A DNA stretch of 6,882 nucleotides, taken from NCBI GenBank assembly GCA_004377275.1, contig SOIC01000145.1, positions 1 to 6,882 of the forward strand, in the 5' to 3' direction. A program made the translations under genes and the position numbers. Origin of the DNA: Dehalococcoidia bacterium. GTDB lineage: Bacteria > Chloroflexota > Dehalococcoidia > E44-bin15. Shown here piece after piece: positions 1 to 6,507 of this stretch; within the stretch, counting starts at the first letter, position 1, and the number at the start of each line of letters is the position of its first letter. The notes under the pieces are model-generated. The model was not told the origin of the DNA. It made no database searches and saw only the letters and a program-made list of their open reading frames with translations.

Positions 1-19
1 GACCCCGTTGCTTGGTTAG

Positions 20-151
20 TCGAAGCCACGGGGACTCTCTGGCGAGATTAGGGCACCAGCCTTCCCCAGCCTGTACGTTGGCATCGCTACGGCTCTCACG
101 GCGGGCGTTCTAGCGTACTGGCTACGCAGGAGGCTTCGACACCAAGAATAA
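20..151 (+). CDS. C-terminal tail of a membrane-anchored protein (5' part missing or frameshifted)
   Basis: The frame ending in TAA at 149-151 encodes a proline, a roughly 18-residue hydrophobic stretch (SLYVGIATALTAGVLAYWL, codons 68-124), then a basic tail (RRRLRHQE). This is the usual pattern of a C-terminal single-pass anchor with a cytoplasmic positive tail. An intrinsic terminator follows 24 bp after the stop, which supports a real plus-strand gene end here. The frame is closed upstream by TAG at 17-19 and has no start codon after it. Frame 1 is open from the left edge to TAG at 49-51 and also reads plausibly (DPVAWLVEATG...), so a frameshift between about 20 and 50 is possible. I do not recognise the family. 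The evidence is the hydropathy pattern and the terminator only; the gene could equally be a decayed remnant. Confidence 0.35.
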   Translation, partial: SKPRGLSGEIRAPAFPSLYVGIATALTAGVLAYWLRRRLRHQE

Positions 152-175
152 ATGAATCAACGTCAAGCATTACGT

Positions 176-207
176 GGGGTGGACACAAACGTCCGCCCCT
201 TCTTTTT
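176..207 (+). terminator. Rho-independent terminator
   Basis: A 9-bp stem GGGGTGGAC/GTCCGCCCC (one T-G wobble) closes a 6-nt loop ACAAAC and is followed directly by TTCTTTTT. The GC-rich stem plus T-tract is the standard intrinsic terminator form on the plus strand. It lies 24 bp after the TAA at 149-151 and would end transcription of the gene entering from the left. Confidence 0.85.
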
Positions 208-222
208 AACCAACCGCCTGCT

Positions 223-588
223 GTGGCCAGCAGTGAAGCACTTGCTGAAAACCCAGAGTTTACCTTCCTCTCATTGGGGGGGCCATTCGGCGAGTTCATC
301 GCCATAGAACGTGTGCTGAGGGTTGTCGAGGTATGGCTGGCCTCTGAGTTGACGTTGACAACCACATGGCGATTGAGTGTTAAGGCAACCTATCCCTACT
401 ACGAGGTTCATATCCCACTTAAGGGCTATCACGGGCTTGATTTCAGTGTGAACAAAGATGTTAAAACTTGGAGCGGAATGGTTGACAGGGGTTATGAGGC
501 GACTGTGGCTACGCTATTGGATGCCGGATTCATTGCAGCTACATCTAGGAAAAAGAATCCTTATCGCCTTCAAGGTAAAACCAAGTGA
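223..588 (+). CDS. Weak unrecognised ORF, 121 aa
   Basis: This open frame would start at GTG 223 and end at TGA 586-588. I do not recognise the product. The protein has no signal peptide, membrane segment or clear motif. Its second half (from about residue 45, WRLSVKATYPYYEVHIPLKG onward) has a protein-like mix of residues and ends in a basic tail. Evidence against: no Shine-Dalgarno sequence precedes the GTG, the start lies only 16 bp after the terminator T-tract, and no promoter is apparent. The same frame is open back to position 52 without an ATG. It may be a remnant of a longer gene, or chance. The opposite strand is also open at 96-365 but gives a low-complexity Ser/Thr-rich peptide. 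Confidence 0.25.
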   Translation: MASSEALAENPEFTFLSLGGPFGEFIAIERVLRVVEVWLASELTLTTTWRLSVKATYPYYEVHIPLKGYHGLDFSVNKDVKTWSGMVDRGYEATVATLLDAGFIAATSRKKNPYRLQGKTK

Positions 589-799
589 AGAGTAGGATGG
601 GACGGTTCCATTGGGTGCAGTGTTATGTCTATTCCGCCCTATCAGGGGCTCTGGCGTTGCCAAACCACCTCATCATCTCAGCATAGGTGTTACATCTCTC
701 CTAATCACTGGTCAAACCGATAATATCCCCGTCGTATCTGGGAGTCAAGTTAGCTAACCACCAGGTGATACTGAACATCTCATCTCACTGTGCCATCTC
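589..799. other. Intergenic stretch with no recognisable gene
   Basis: No frame of useful length and no tRNA-like fold is seen here. Together with the weak ORF to its left, this makes roughly 620 bp (208-827) between the left-hand terminator and the end of the minus-strand operon without a convincing gene. Minor structures are a 10-bp perfect palindrome GTTAGCTAAC at 749-758 and a short hairpin GCCCT/GGGGC at 636-649. Neither has a T-tract or another sign of function. Confidence 0.5.
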
Positions 800-821
800 G
801 CACTTGTTCGACTTCAAGTGC
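800..821 (-). terminator. Stem-loop just after the operon's last gene, possible terminator
   Basis: The arms GCACTTG (800-806) and CAAGTGC (815-821) form a perfect 7-bp stem with an 8-nt loop. The structure begins 6 nt after the stop of the RamA-like gene when read on the minus strand. The position suits a transcription end or an RNA 3'-end stabiliser. However, no T-tract follows on the minus strand, so it is not a canonical intrinsic terminator. Confidence 0.4.
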
Positions 822-827
822 TAGAAA

Positions 828-2669
828 TCAACCACTTTCATGGTATCCGATGTATGTCGCGTTGATGAAAGTCTGTGTAAAATTAGGGGCAGTTGTCAAT
901 TCGATATACCGGACTCGATTGGCTATCCTCTGGGCCTCGACCCGCTGACGCTGGGAGATCAGGGCCAGCTTGGCTCCCATGCCAGCAGCGTTTCCGACCT
1001 GCCGAAAGCGGCACAGAGGTAACCGTGGTAACATCCCAATCGTTATAGCGCTGTCCACATCGATATAGCTGCCGAAAGCACCGGCAATGATGACCTGTTC
1101 AATCTCGGGCACGGCGTGGCCCGCTGCATCCAGCAGCACTTGAATGCCGCTGCGTATGGCTCCCTTGGCTAATTGCAGCTCGCGCACGTCATTCTGTGTG
1201 ATGGTGATCGCCGGCCGCTTTTCTTGCTCCCCCCATCCTTCCCGCTCCTCCTCGCTAACCAGCACGAACTCGCGTTGCTCCCCCACAGTGCGCACTCGCG
1301 GGTGATCGCCCATCCTCCCACTGGCATCCAGCACACCAGCCAGGTGGAGCTGGGAGATAGCATCGAGGATACCGGAGCCACAGAGGCCAACCGGCGGCGC
1401 GCCACCGATAGTCTGGTATTCGATCGCGTCATCTACCAGCCGCAGCCGCTCTATAGCCCCAGGTGCCGCTCTCATGCCATCCTTGATATGTGCCCCCTCG
1501 AAAGCAGGGCCGGAGGCGCAGGAGACACTGGCGATCTCACCATCGCTTACCAAGGCCACCTCAGTGTTGGTACCGATGTCCAGTGCCAGTGTGACCCCGC
1601 CAGTCTGCCAGACCTCCGTAGCTAACAACATAGCCACATGGTCGGCGCCCACAAAGCCGGCGATGTTGGGTAACAGGTGCACGTAAGCGCCCGGGGCTAT
1701 ACGGAGCCCAAGATCACGAGCTTTAATGTCCAAGGCCTTGCTGACCGCGGGCAGGAAAGGGGAAAGGGCCAGTTGCGCTACCGGCAAACGCAGCAATAGG
1801 TGGTGCATGGCAGTGTTGCCCACAACCACTATTTCAAGGATTTCCTTCGTTTTGGCCTCGGCCTCGGCACACAGGTCAACGACCAGCTGGTTCAGTGCCT
1901 TTATAACCAGCCTCTGGAGCCGCGCCGCTGCGGAGGATGACTTCCCAATATAGGTTATGCGACTGATGACGTCCTCGCCGGAGGCAATCTGCGGATTCAT
2001 AATGCCCTGGGCAGCAAGCGTCTGACCGCTATCCAAATCAAGCAGATAACCCGCTATCTTGGTCGTGCCGACATCTACCGCCAACCCCAGTTGACGGCTG
2101 GGCCACGGACGAATGGCGATGATTTCGTCACCCCGAATTGAAGCCTGGGCTTGCCAGTTCCCGGATCGCAGTTGGGGCGAGAGGGAACGCAGGACCTCAA
2201 GGTCGATGGTACAACAGCGAACCCGGTGTTGCTGGTAGAGCGTCTCAAGAACCCGCTTGGCATCGGCGCGCATGTCCTCTATTGAGGGCGGTGGTAACTC
2301 GAAGTGGTAGGCGCGAACAGGTGGCTCCGGGCTAACGGCTACCTCCAAGCCTTCCACCTGTGTGCGCTGGGGTGCCGTCAGGGACTCAGGCGGCACGCTT
2401 AGTTTGCAATCGCCAAGTGGGTACGTCTCGCAGGCAAGGCGATAGCCGTTTTTCAGTTCTTGAGGGGAGAGGGTCCCTTTTTCATTCTCGGTTGGTGGCG
2501 AGACGCGCCCGGCCAGCACCTGTACCTTGCAGCGGTGGCAGGTTCCCTTGCCCCCGCACAGGCTGACCAGTTCCACTCCCAGTTGGTGCGCCGCCTCCAG
2601 AAGCGATTGACCGGCGGGGCATTCGCCGCGCCGGCCTATGGGCTCAAAATCGATTTTCTGCAACTTCAC
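828..2669 (-). CDS. RamA-like reductive activator of corrinoid proteins (2Fe-2S ferredoxin + ASKHA ATPase)
   Basis: The 613-aa product matches the RamA/RACE family (DUF4445 type), which uses ATP and a low-potential electron to reduce inactive Co(II) corrinoid proteins to Co(I) in the cytoplasm. Residues 1-95 form a ferredoxin-like domain with [2Fe-2S] ligands Cys38, Cys44, Cys47 (C-x5-C-x2-C) and Cys80. After a linker and a middle domain, the ASKHA ATPase core shows DVGTTK (199-204), GNTAMHH (284-290), DIGTNTE (364-370), SGPAFEGAHI (386-395), LCGSGI (429-434) and IIAGAFGSYID (527-537). The end (YIELTTAPNF and after) matches the family C-terminus, so the gene looks complete. It starts at GTG inside a GTGA overlap with the upstream methyltransferase stop, which implies translational coupling; the start has only a weak AAGAAG-like site before it. 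Family assignment is strong; the partner being the corrinoid protein two genes upstream is inferred from the operon. Confidence 0.93.
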   Translation of the reverse strand: MKLQKIDFEPIGRRGECPAGQSLLEAAHQLGVELVSLCGGKGTCHRCKVQVLAGRVSPPTENEKGTLSPQELKNGYRLACETYPLGDCKLSVPPESLTAPQRTQVEGLEVAVSPEPPVRAYHFELPPPSIEDMRADAKRVLETLYQQHRVRCCTIDLEVLRSLSPQLRSGNWQAQASIRGDEIIAIRPWPSRQLGLAVDVGTTKIAGYLLDLDSGQTLAAQGIMNPQIASGEDVISRITYIGKSSSAAARLQRLVIKALNQLVVDLCAEAEAKTKEILEIVVVGNTAMHHLLLRLPVAQLALSPFLPAVSKALDIKARDLGLRIAPGAYVHLLPNIAGFVGADHVAMLLATEVWQTGGVTLALDIGTNTEVALVSDGEIASVSCASGPAFEGAHIKDGMRAAPGAIERLRLVDDAIEYQTIGGAPPVGLCGSGILDAISQLHLAGVLDASGRMGDHPRVRTVGEQREFVLVSEEEREGWGEQEKRPAITITQNDVRELQLAKGAIRSGIQVLLDAAGHAVPEIEQVIIAGAFGSYIDVDSAITIGMLPRLPLCRFRQVGNAAGMGAKLALISQRQRVEAQRIANRVRYIELTTAPNFTQTFINATYIGYHESG

Positions 2670-3826
2670 TTCTTAGAAAGCTCGTAGGTTTTGCCCGTTC
2701 TGACCATCGCCCTCAGATTCTCCGCTTTGATGGCGGCGGGAAGCTCGCATCCAGAGGATAGGAAGAATCCACCGTCTCCGCCAACCTCATCGATTAGCTT
2801 TTTACAGTAAGCCTCCACCTCTTCCGGCTTCCCCAGGGACAGCAGCGTGGGGTGCACGTCGCCAGCGAGGCAGGCATGGTTGCGGAGCGCCTCTTTGGCG
2901 GCAAAGATGTCGGTGGTGCCGTCGAGCGCCAGCACCACCGAGCCCCGGGGCAGTTGCTTGAAGTAGGGGATATTCCTGTCCCAGCTCGTATCCAGGTGGA
3001 ACCAGGTGACGATCCCCTCGGACCACAGGGCGTCCACGATCTCCTGGGTATAGGGCCACCAGAAACGCTCGAAGATCCGCAGCGGGTAGAAGTAGCCCCC
3101 GGCGCGCTCCTCGACGACGAGCGTCATATTGTTATTGAACATCTTACAGCCGTTGATCGTGGTCTCGATGAACTCGCGGGTCATCGTCTTCAGGGCCCCC
3201 TCTATCATTTCGGGGTTGTAGTACAGGTCCTCGGTGAATTTGACCATCGAGCGGCCCAGCGAGAGCCTGAAGAAGGGGTGGCAGGTGAAAGGGGAGGGGG
3301 GATACATGGTAACAACCCCCCGTTTCGCCCATTCATCCTTGCCCTTGAAGACGCTGGGGATTATCTCATTCAGTGTCTGGTTCAGCTCCGCTGGCGTGAT
3401 GTCCAAGACGCGGAATACGAGGTCCTCGGTCATGAACTTCACCCAGCCTATCTCCGCAATGGTGGCGTAGTCTTCAGGCTTCAGCACCTCCTCCTCACAT
3501 GCCTGATAAGCGTAGTCATCGGGCAATTCCATGCCCGGATAGGCCAGCCTGAGCCCGAGGGCCAGCGTCATTACCGTTTTCATCATCATTATCGACTTCC
3601 CGGTAACGCTGCCCAGGTCCAGGTCCCACCCCCCAACATCATCGAACACCTTGTATATGGCATTATTTGCTTTGTCCTCGTTTCTGTAGAACTCCGCTGC
3701 GGCCATACCAGAGATCCGGGCGAATGGTGCTGCGGTGGCCAGAATAGCAATCGGTACGCGGTCCGGCTTCTCCAGCTGTATTGCGGCCTGCACTCTTTCC
3801 TGGGAAGTCATCGTTTCGCTGGCCAT
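2666..3826 (-). CDS. Uroporphyrinogen decarboxylase-like corrinoid methyltransferase (MtaA/MtbA superfamily)
   Basis: The 386-aa protein has the URO-D-type TIM-barrel signature: the N-terminal ERVQAAIQLEKPDRVP (10-25), LDGTTDIF (301-308), GDVHP (322-326) and a C-terminal GGFFLSSGCELP (352-363). Relatives move methyl groups between a corrinoid protein and a thiol or other acceptor. True heme-pathway URO-D is unlikely given the corrinoid protein and activator on either side. MtaA/MtbA enzymes bind zinc through His-x-Cys and a distant Cys. Here the matching site reads His277-Leu-Asp279 with Cys360, so one ligand is Asp instead of Cys. From memory, His-x-Asp is common in a large uncharacterised environmental subgroup. 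The substrate cannot be told. The ATG start is supported by AGAGGGGG 6 nt upstream; a second in-frame ATG at residue 6 is less likely. The gene lies 2 bp after the corrinoid gene, and its stop overlaps the next start. Confidence 0.88.
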   Translation of the reverse strand: MASETMTSQERVQAAIQLEKPDRVPIAILATAAPFARISGMAAAEFYRNEDKANNAIYKVFDDVGGWDLDLGSVTGKSIMMMKTVMTLALGLRLAYPGMELPDDYAYQACEEEVLKPEDYATIAEIGWVKFMTEDLVFRVLDITPAELNQTLNEIIPSVFKGKDEWAKRGVVTMYPPSPFTCHPFFRLSLGRSMVKFTEDLYYNPEMIEGALKTMTREFIETTINGCKMFNNNMTLVVEERAGGYFYPLRIFERFWWPYTQEIVDALWSEGIVTWFHLDTSWDRNIPYFKQLPRGSVVLALDGTTDIFAAKEALRNHACLAGDVHPTLLSLGKPEEVEAYCKKLIDEVGGDGGFFLSSGCELPAAIKAENLRAMVRTGKTYELSKK

Positions 3827-3828
3827 CT

Positions 3829-4461
3829 CTATCCCCCTCTCATCACATCGAGGCAGTAGGCCACGCCCTCTGTCGCATCTGTGGTCTGGAAGTCAGCCCC
3901 CACGTGGTCTTTGACCACGGTGGTGGTTACGCCTCCCCCGATCATGAGCTTGAACTGCTCCCTGAGGCCAGCCTCCCGCAGCATGGCTGCGGCCTGCTTC
4001 ATGCTGTCGAAGGCAGTGGTTATGAGTACCGAGAAGCCGACGAAATCAGGGGCGGTTTCCCTGACCTTCTCCACTACGAGGCCCGGGGCCACATCCACCC
4101 CCAGGTCGTGTACCTCGAAGCCCTGGGCCTTGAGCATGATGGCAACGATGTTCTTACCCAGGTCGTGGATGTCGCCCTGCAGCGTGGCGAGTACCACCTT
4201 GCCCAGTGGCTTGGATGGGCCGACCTTGGCCAGGTATGGTTCGAGGATGGCCATCGCCCCCTTAAAAATCTCGCCGGACAGCATCAGCTCGGCGAGGAAG
4301 TAGTCGCCCTTCTGGAAACGCTCGCCCACTATAGTCATGCCCCGTCGGCACTCCTCTAGGATCTGGATCGGGCTCTCGCCTGTCTCCGCCCTGCTTTTTA
4401 CCTCCTCCGCGACCCTGTCCCTCTCCAGCTCCACGAGCGCCATGCTCAGTTCTCCTGACAT
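3829..4461 (-). CDS. Corrinoid (B12-binding) methyl-carrier protein
   Basis: The 210-aa protein has the usual length and order of the MtaC/MtbC/MttC family. A helical cap domain (about residues 1-85) is followed by a Rossmann-like cobalamin domain. The base-off/His-on motif is D97-I-H99-D-L-G102, so His99 should be the lower cobalt ligand. Further B12 contacts are Ser144 (VGFSVLITT), the glycine run G175-G177 (IGGGVTT) and the late TDATEGV (194-200). It carries the methyl group on cobalt between methyltransferases and is the substrate of the RamA-like activator in the same operon. It is the first gene, about 20 nt from the predicted transcription start. ATG 4461 has AGAAGGGGG 6 nt upstream. 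An in-frame ATG at residue 7, preceded by GGAG, is an alternative start. It ends in TAG, and the next gene's ribosome site lies in its last codons. Confidence 0.94.
   Translation of the reverse strand: MSGELSMALVELERDRVAEEVKSRAETGESPIQILEECRRGMTIVGERFQKGDYFLAELMLSGEIFKGAMAILEPYLAKVGPSKPLGKVVLATLQGDIHDLGKNIVAIMLKAQGFEVHDLGVDVAPGLVVEKVRETAPDFVGFSVLITTAFDSMKQAAAMLREAGLREQFKLMIGGGVTTTVVKDHVGADFQTTDATEGVAYCLDVMRGG
3833..3840 (-). promoter_or_regulatory. Ribosome binding site of the methyltransferase gene, inside the corrinoid gene
   Basis: AGAGGGGG on the minus strand spans the last codons of the corrinoid gene and lies 6 nt before ATG 3826. It decides in favour of this start over the in-frame ATG five codons later, and it suggests coupled translation of the two genes. 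Confidence 0.7.
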
Positions 4462-4467
4462 CTCATA

Positions 4468-4476
4468 CCCCCTTCT
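4468..4476 (-). promoter_or_regulatory. Ribosome binding site of the corrinoid protein gene
   Basis: AGAAGGGGG on the minus strand sits 6 nt before ATG 4461. It is a strong purine-rich Shine-Dalgarno-like site and supports the first ATG over the one at residue 7. Confidence 0.7.
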
Positions 4477-4486
4477 GGCGTAGACG

Positions 4487-4516
4487 ATTATATGCTATCA
4501 GCAGTCTGTTGGTCAA
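4487..4516 (-). promoter_or_regulatory. Sigma-70 type promoter of the corrinoid operon
   Basis: On the minus strand, TTGACC (4516-4511, 5 of 6 to consensus) and a perfect TATAAT (4492-4487) are separated by 18 bp. Transcription would start near 4480, giving a leader of about 19 nt that contains the ribosome site. The position directly upstream of the first gene of the cassette, in an otherwise non-coding gap, fits an operon promoter. Confidence 0.75.
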
Positions 4517-4551
4517 TCGATCGGGGCTTCGCGATGGCTTGCCGTGCGAGA

Positions 4552-4569
4552 TGTAATTATAAAATTACA
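4552..4569. promoter_or_regulatory. 18-bp palindrome upstream of the operon promoter, candidate operator
   Basis: Perfect 7-bp inverted repeats TGTAATT (4552-4558) and AATTACA (4563-4569) flank a 4-nt centre. The site lies 35 bp upstream of the -35 box, centred about 80 bp before the predicted start of transcription, where activators often bind. Its dyad shape suits a dimeric helix-turn-helix regulator. No regulator gene is present and I cannot name the family. A terminator for the GH15 gene is less likely because the stem is AT-rich and there is no T-tract. Confidence 0.45.
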
Positions 4570-4611
4570 ACGTGAGGTTGTGCTAATAAGATAAGGTGCC
4601 ACCATATGACG

Positions 4612-6456
4612 TCATGCGGGCGGTCTGCCTGCTGCAGTGTTTTTACCTTGCATGGCTTGGAGTAGCTCCAGTCCAGTGATGATGACCTCTAGATGGGTAA
4701 GGGCCTGAGGAAAATTGCCCAGGGCTTCTCCGGAAGTCGGGTCGGCCATTTCTGAAAAAAGACCGAGGTGATTGCCGTAGCCAAGCAATCTTTGATACAG
4801 AGCGATAGCATCTTCCAGCCTTCCCATCCGGAGCAAATCCCTCGCTAACCAGAAGGAGCACCACAAGAACGCCCCCTCTGACCCGCTGTGTCCATCGTCG
4901 ATCTTGTCGGTTCTATATCGGTACAAAAGGCCATTGGAGCTCAGTTCTTCAACGGTGCGTTGAATAGTGGACGTTATACGCTCGTCAGAGATGGACAAGA
5001 AGCCGTAGAGAGGCATACGGAGATTACTCGCGTCCATAGCTAATGTGTCGTAGTGCTGGGTAAAAGCCCGCCGCTGTGAGTTCCAGCCCCTGGTTAGAAT
5101 GTCGTCCTGGATATCCTGGGCGGTTCTTCCCCAGCGCTCAAGGTTTCTCTTGTACCCCAGCTTTTCGGCCATTTTGATCCCCCGGTCCACGGCTACCCAG
5201 CACATGAGCTTGGAATGGACAAAATGATGTGGGCCACCCCTTACCTCCCAGATACCGCTGTCGGGCTGCTGCCACAGCTCGCACGCGGCATTAACAAAGC
5301 TCTCTAGGAGTCCCCAGATGCGGTGCCCGATGTGGCCACCGATGTTGAAATAGTTATAGGCAGCCTCAAGAACCTCGCCAGGAACGTCCAGCTGAAGTTG
5401 CCGATAGGCATCATTCCCGATTCGCACCGGCCGGGAGTTCCGGTATCCCTTAAAATGATCGAGTACCTGTTCGTCAAGCGGGTCCATGAAATCAATTTTA
5501 TGGAAAACCTGGGTTCTAGAGCCACCCTTGCGGCAAACATTAAGCAACCACTTCCTGAACCCTGAAGCCTCTTCCCCGTGCCATAGGTAGTGAAATGTGT
5601 TGAACGTTAGCGAGGTATCTCGGAGCCATGCAAAGCGATAGTCCCAGTTACGCTCGCCGCCGATTTCATTCGGCAACGAGGTAGTTGGAGCCGCGATAAC
5701 GGCTCCTGTCGGTGACTAAACTAGCAGGTGCAGGGCCAGATAAGACCTCACTATGGCCTCTCGCCAAGAGCCGGAACAGGCACAGCCTTCAGCTTGTTGT
5801 TGCCAGTATGCGGCGGTTCTCTCCAATTTGCCTGCCGAGTTGTAGGCACCAGAAGGCGAAGGCTTATCGGAGCCGTAGCGCAGGACAGACTCAGTTTTTT
5901 GTCCCTGCTGAAGAGTGAATCGGCTAATGGCACTGTCCTCATGAGCGGCAAAGGGAATTGAAGAGGAAAGTGCTAGCGTTTCTGTCCCTCCATTTACGGT
6001 AACGCCGTATTTTGAGATATCTAATCGTGTTTCACTTCGAGCATAGTCTAGCCTCGGCTCAAAAATAACTTCCAGGGACATCTCACCTTCTGTGCACTGC
6101 ACCACGCGATGGATCTCCGGGAATTGGACCAGTCGACCCCTGGAGATTCGGTAGCAAGGCATGAAATCGGTTACAGTGGCCGTGCCTGTCGCAGTTTGGA
6201 AGGTGGTCTGAAGCACGTTCGTATTGGGGAGATAGGCTTGGCGGCACTTAAAAGGCGTCTGCGGCCTGATGTGAAATCTCCCCCCTCTCTCATCATCCAG
6301 TATCGCGGCAAAGATGCTGGGGGAATCGAATTGGGGCAGGCAACACCAGTCGATGGAGCCGTCGATTCCTACCAAGGCCGCAGAAAGCATGTTTCCAATG
6401 ATTCCATAATCGCTTATACTTTTATAACCCATTTTTAAACTCAGGGCATCTATCAC
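4612..6456 (-). pseudogene. Glycoside hydrolase family 15 (glucoamylase/trehalase-like), interrupted by an in-frame TAG
   Basis: The frame encodes 614 positions from GTG 6456 (or 606 from ATG 6432, residue 9) to TGA 4612. This is the normal length for bacterial GH15 enzymes, which cleave terminal glucose from alpha-glucans or trehalose. The N-terminal beta-domain shows SDYGIIGN (15-22), GIDGSIDWCCLPQFDSP (30-46) and DDERGGRFHI (54-63). The catalytic barrel shows EIGGERNWDYRFAWLRD (264-280), RPVRIGN, QLQLDVPGEVL, GIWEVRGG with Glu404, KLMCWVAVDR, SEGAFLWCSFW and GLFSEMADP with Glu569. By family position Glu404 and Glu569 are the likely acid/base pair. Codon 247 is TAG (5718-5716); on both sides the same frame reads family-typical sequence (LALHLLV, stop, SPTGAVIAAPTTSLP), so there is no frameshift. 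The downstream half has no ATG near its beginning, only a TTG at 5676. A nonsense mutation is most likely; sequencing error or amber read-through are alternatives. No clear Shine-Dalgarno site precedes either start, and ATG 6432 fits the family N-terminus better. Confidence 0.88.
5687..5706 (-). other. GC-rich stem-loop 9 nt downstream of the in-frame TAG
   Basis: On the minus strand GGAGCCG (5706-5700) and CGGCTCC (5693-5687) form a perfect 7-bp stem with the 6-nt loop TTATCG. It starts 9 nt after the TAG at 5718-5716. Read-through elements often lie at this distance. However, the same bases encode the conserved GAVIAAP stretch in GC-rich codons, so the fold may be incidental. Confidence 0.35.
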
Positions 6457-6477
6457 GCGGATGCCGGATAAAAGTAT
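6416..6477 (-). other. Nested inverted repeats around the GH15 start codons
   Basis: On the minus strand an outer 10-bp perfect stem, ATACTTTTAT (6477-6468) with ATAAAAGTAT (6425-6416), encloses an inner 6-bp stem, GGCATC (6465-6460) with GATGCC (6450-6445). The GTG at 6456 lies in the inner loop, and the ATG at 6432 lies between the inner and outer 3' arms. If transcribed, the leader could fold so as to hide both candidate starts. The gap between this gene and the upstream one is only 51 bp and I see no convincing promoter in it. Confidence 0.3.
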
Positions 6478-6507
6478 GACTATTTAATTAAGCATCACTA
6501 GCTTTTT

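Noticed and set aside
19..140. 9-bp inverted repeat GTCGAAGCC (19-27) and GGCTTCGAC (132-140)
   Set aside because: The arms are 104 bp apart, do not extend further, and fall inside a likely coding tail. There is no sign of a mobile element or attachment site.
96..365. Minus-strand open frame of 89 codons
   Set aside because: The peptide is Ser/Thr-rich with low complexity, overlaps the intrinsic terminator, and has no ribosome site or recognisable motif.
636..649. Short hairpin GCCCT/GGGGC after the weak ORF
   Set aside because: The stem is only 5 bp with a wobble pair, and no T-tract follows, so it is not supported as a terminator.
2852..3859. Long plus-strand open frame (335 codons) opposite the methyltransferase gene
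   Set aside because: It is antisense to a clearly recognised gene. Its translation is low in family-like motifs and arises from the GC-rich codon pattern of the true gene.
3781..4359. Plus-strand open frame of 192 codons opposite the corrinoid protein gene
   Set aside because: It is a shadow of the corrinoid gene, whose B12 motifs are unmistakable. There is no ribosome site or family resemblance.
6484..6491. Palindrome TTAATTAA between the GH15 and DUF6438-like genes
   Set aside because: An 8-bp AT palindrome in an AT-rich gap is expected by chance and has no further context.
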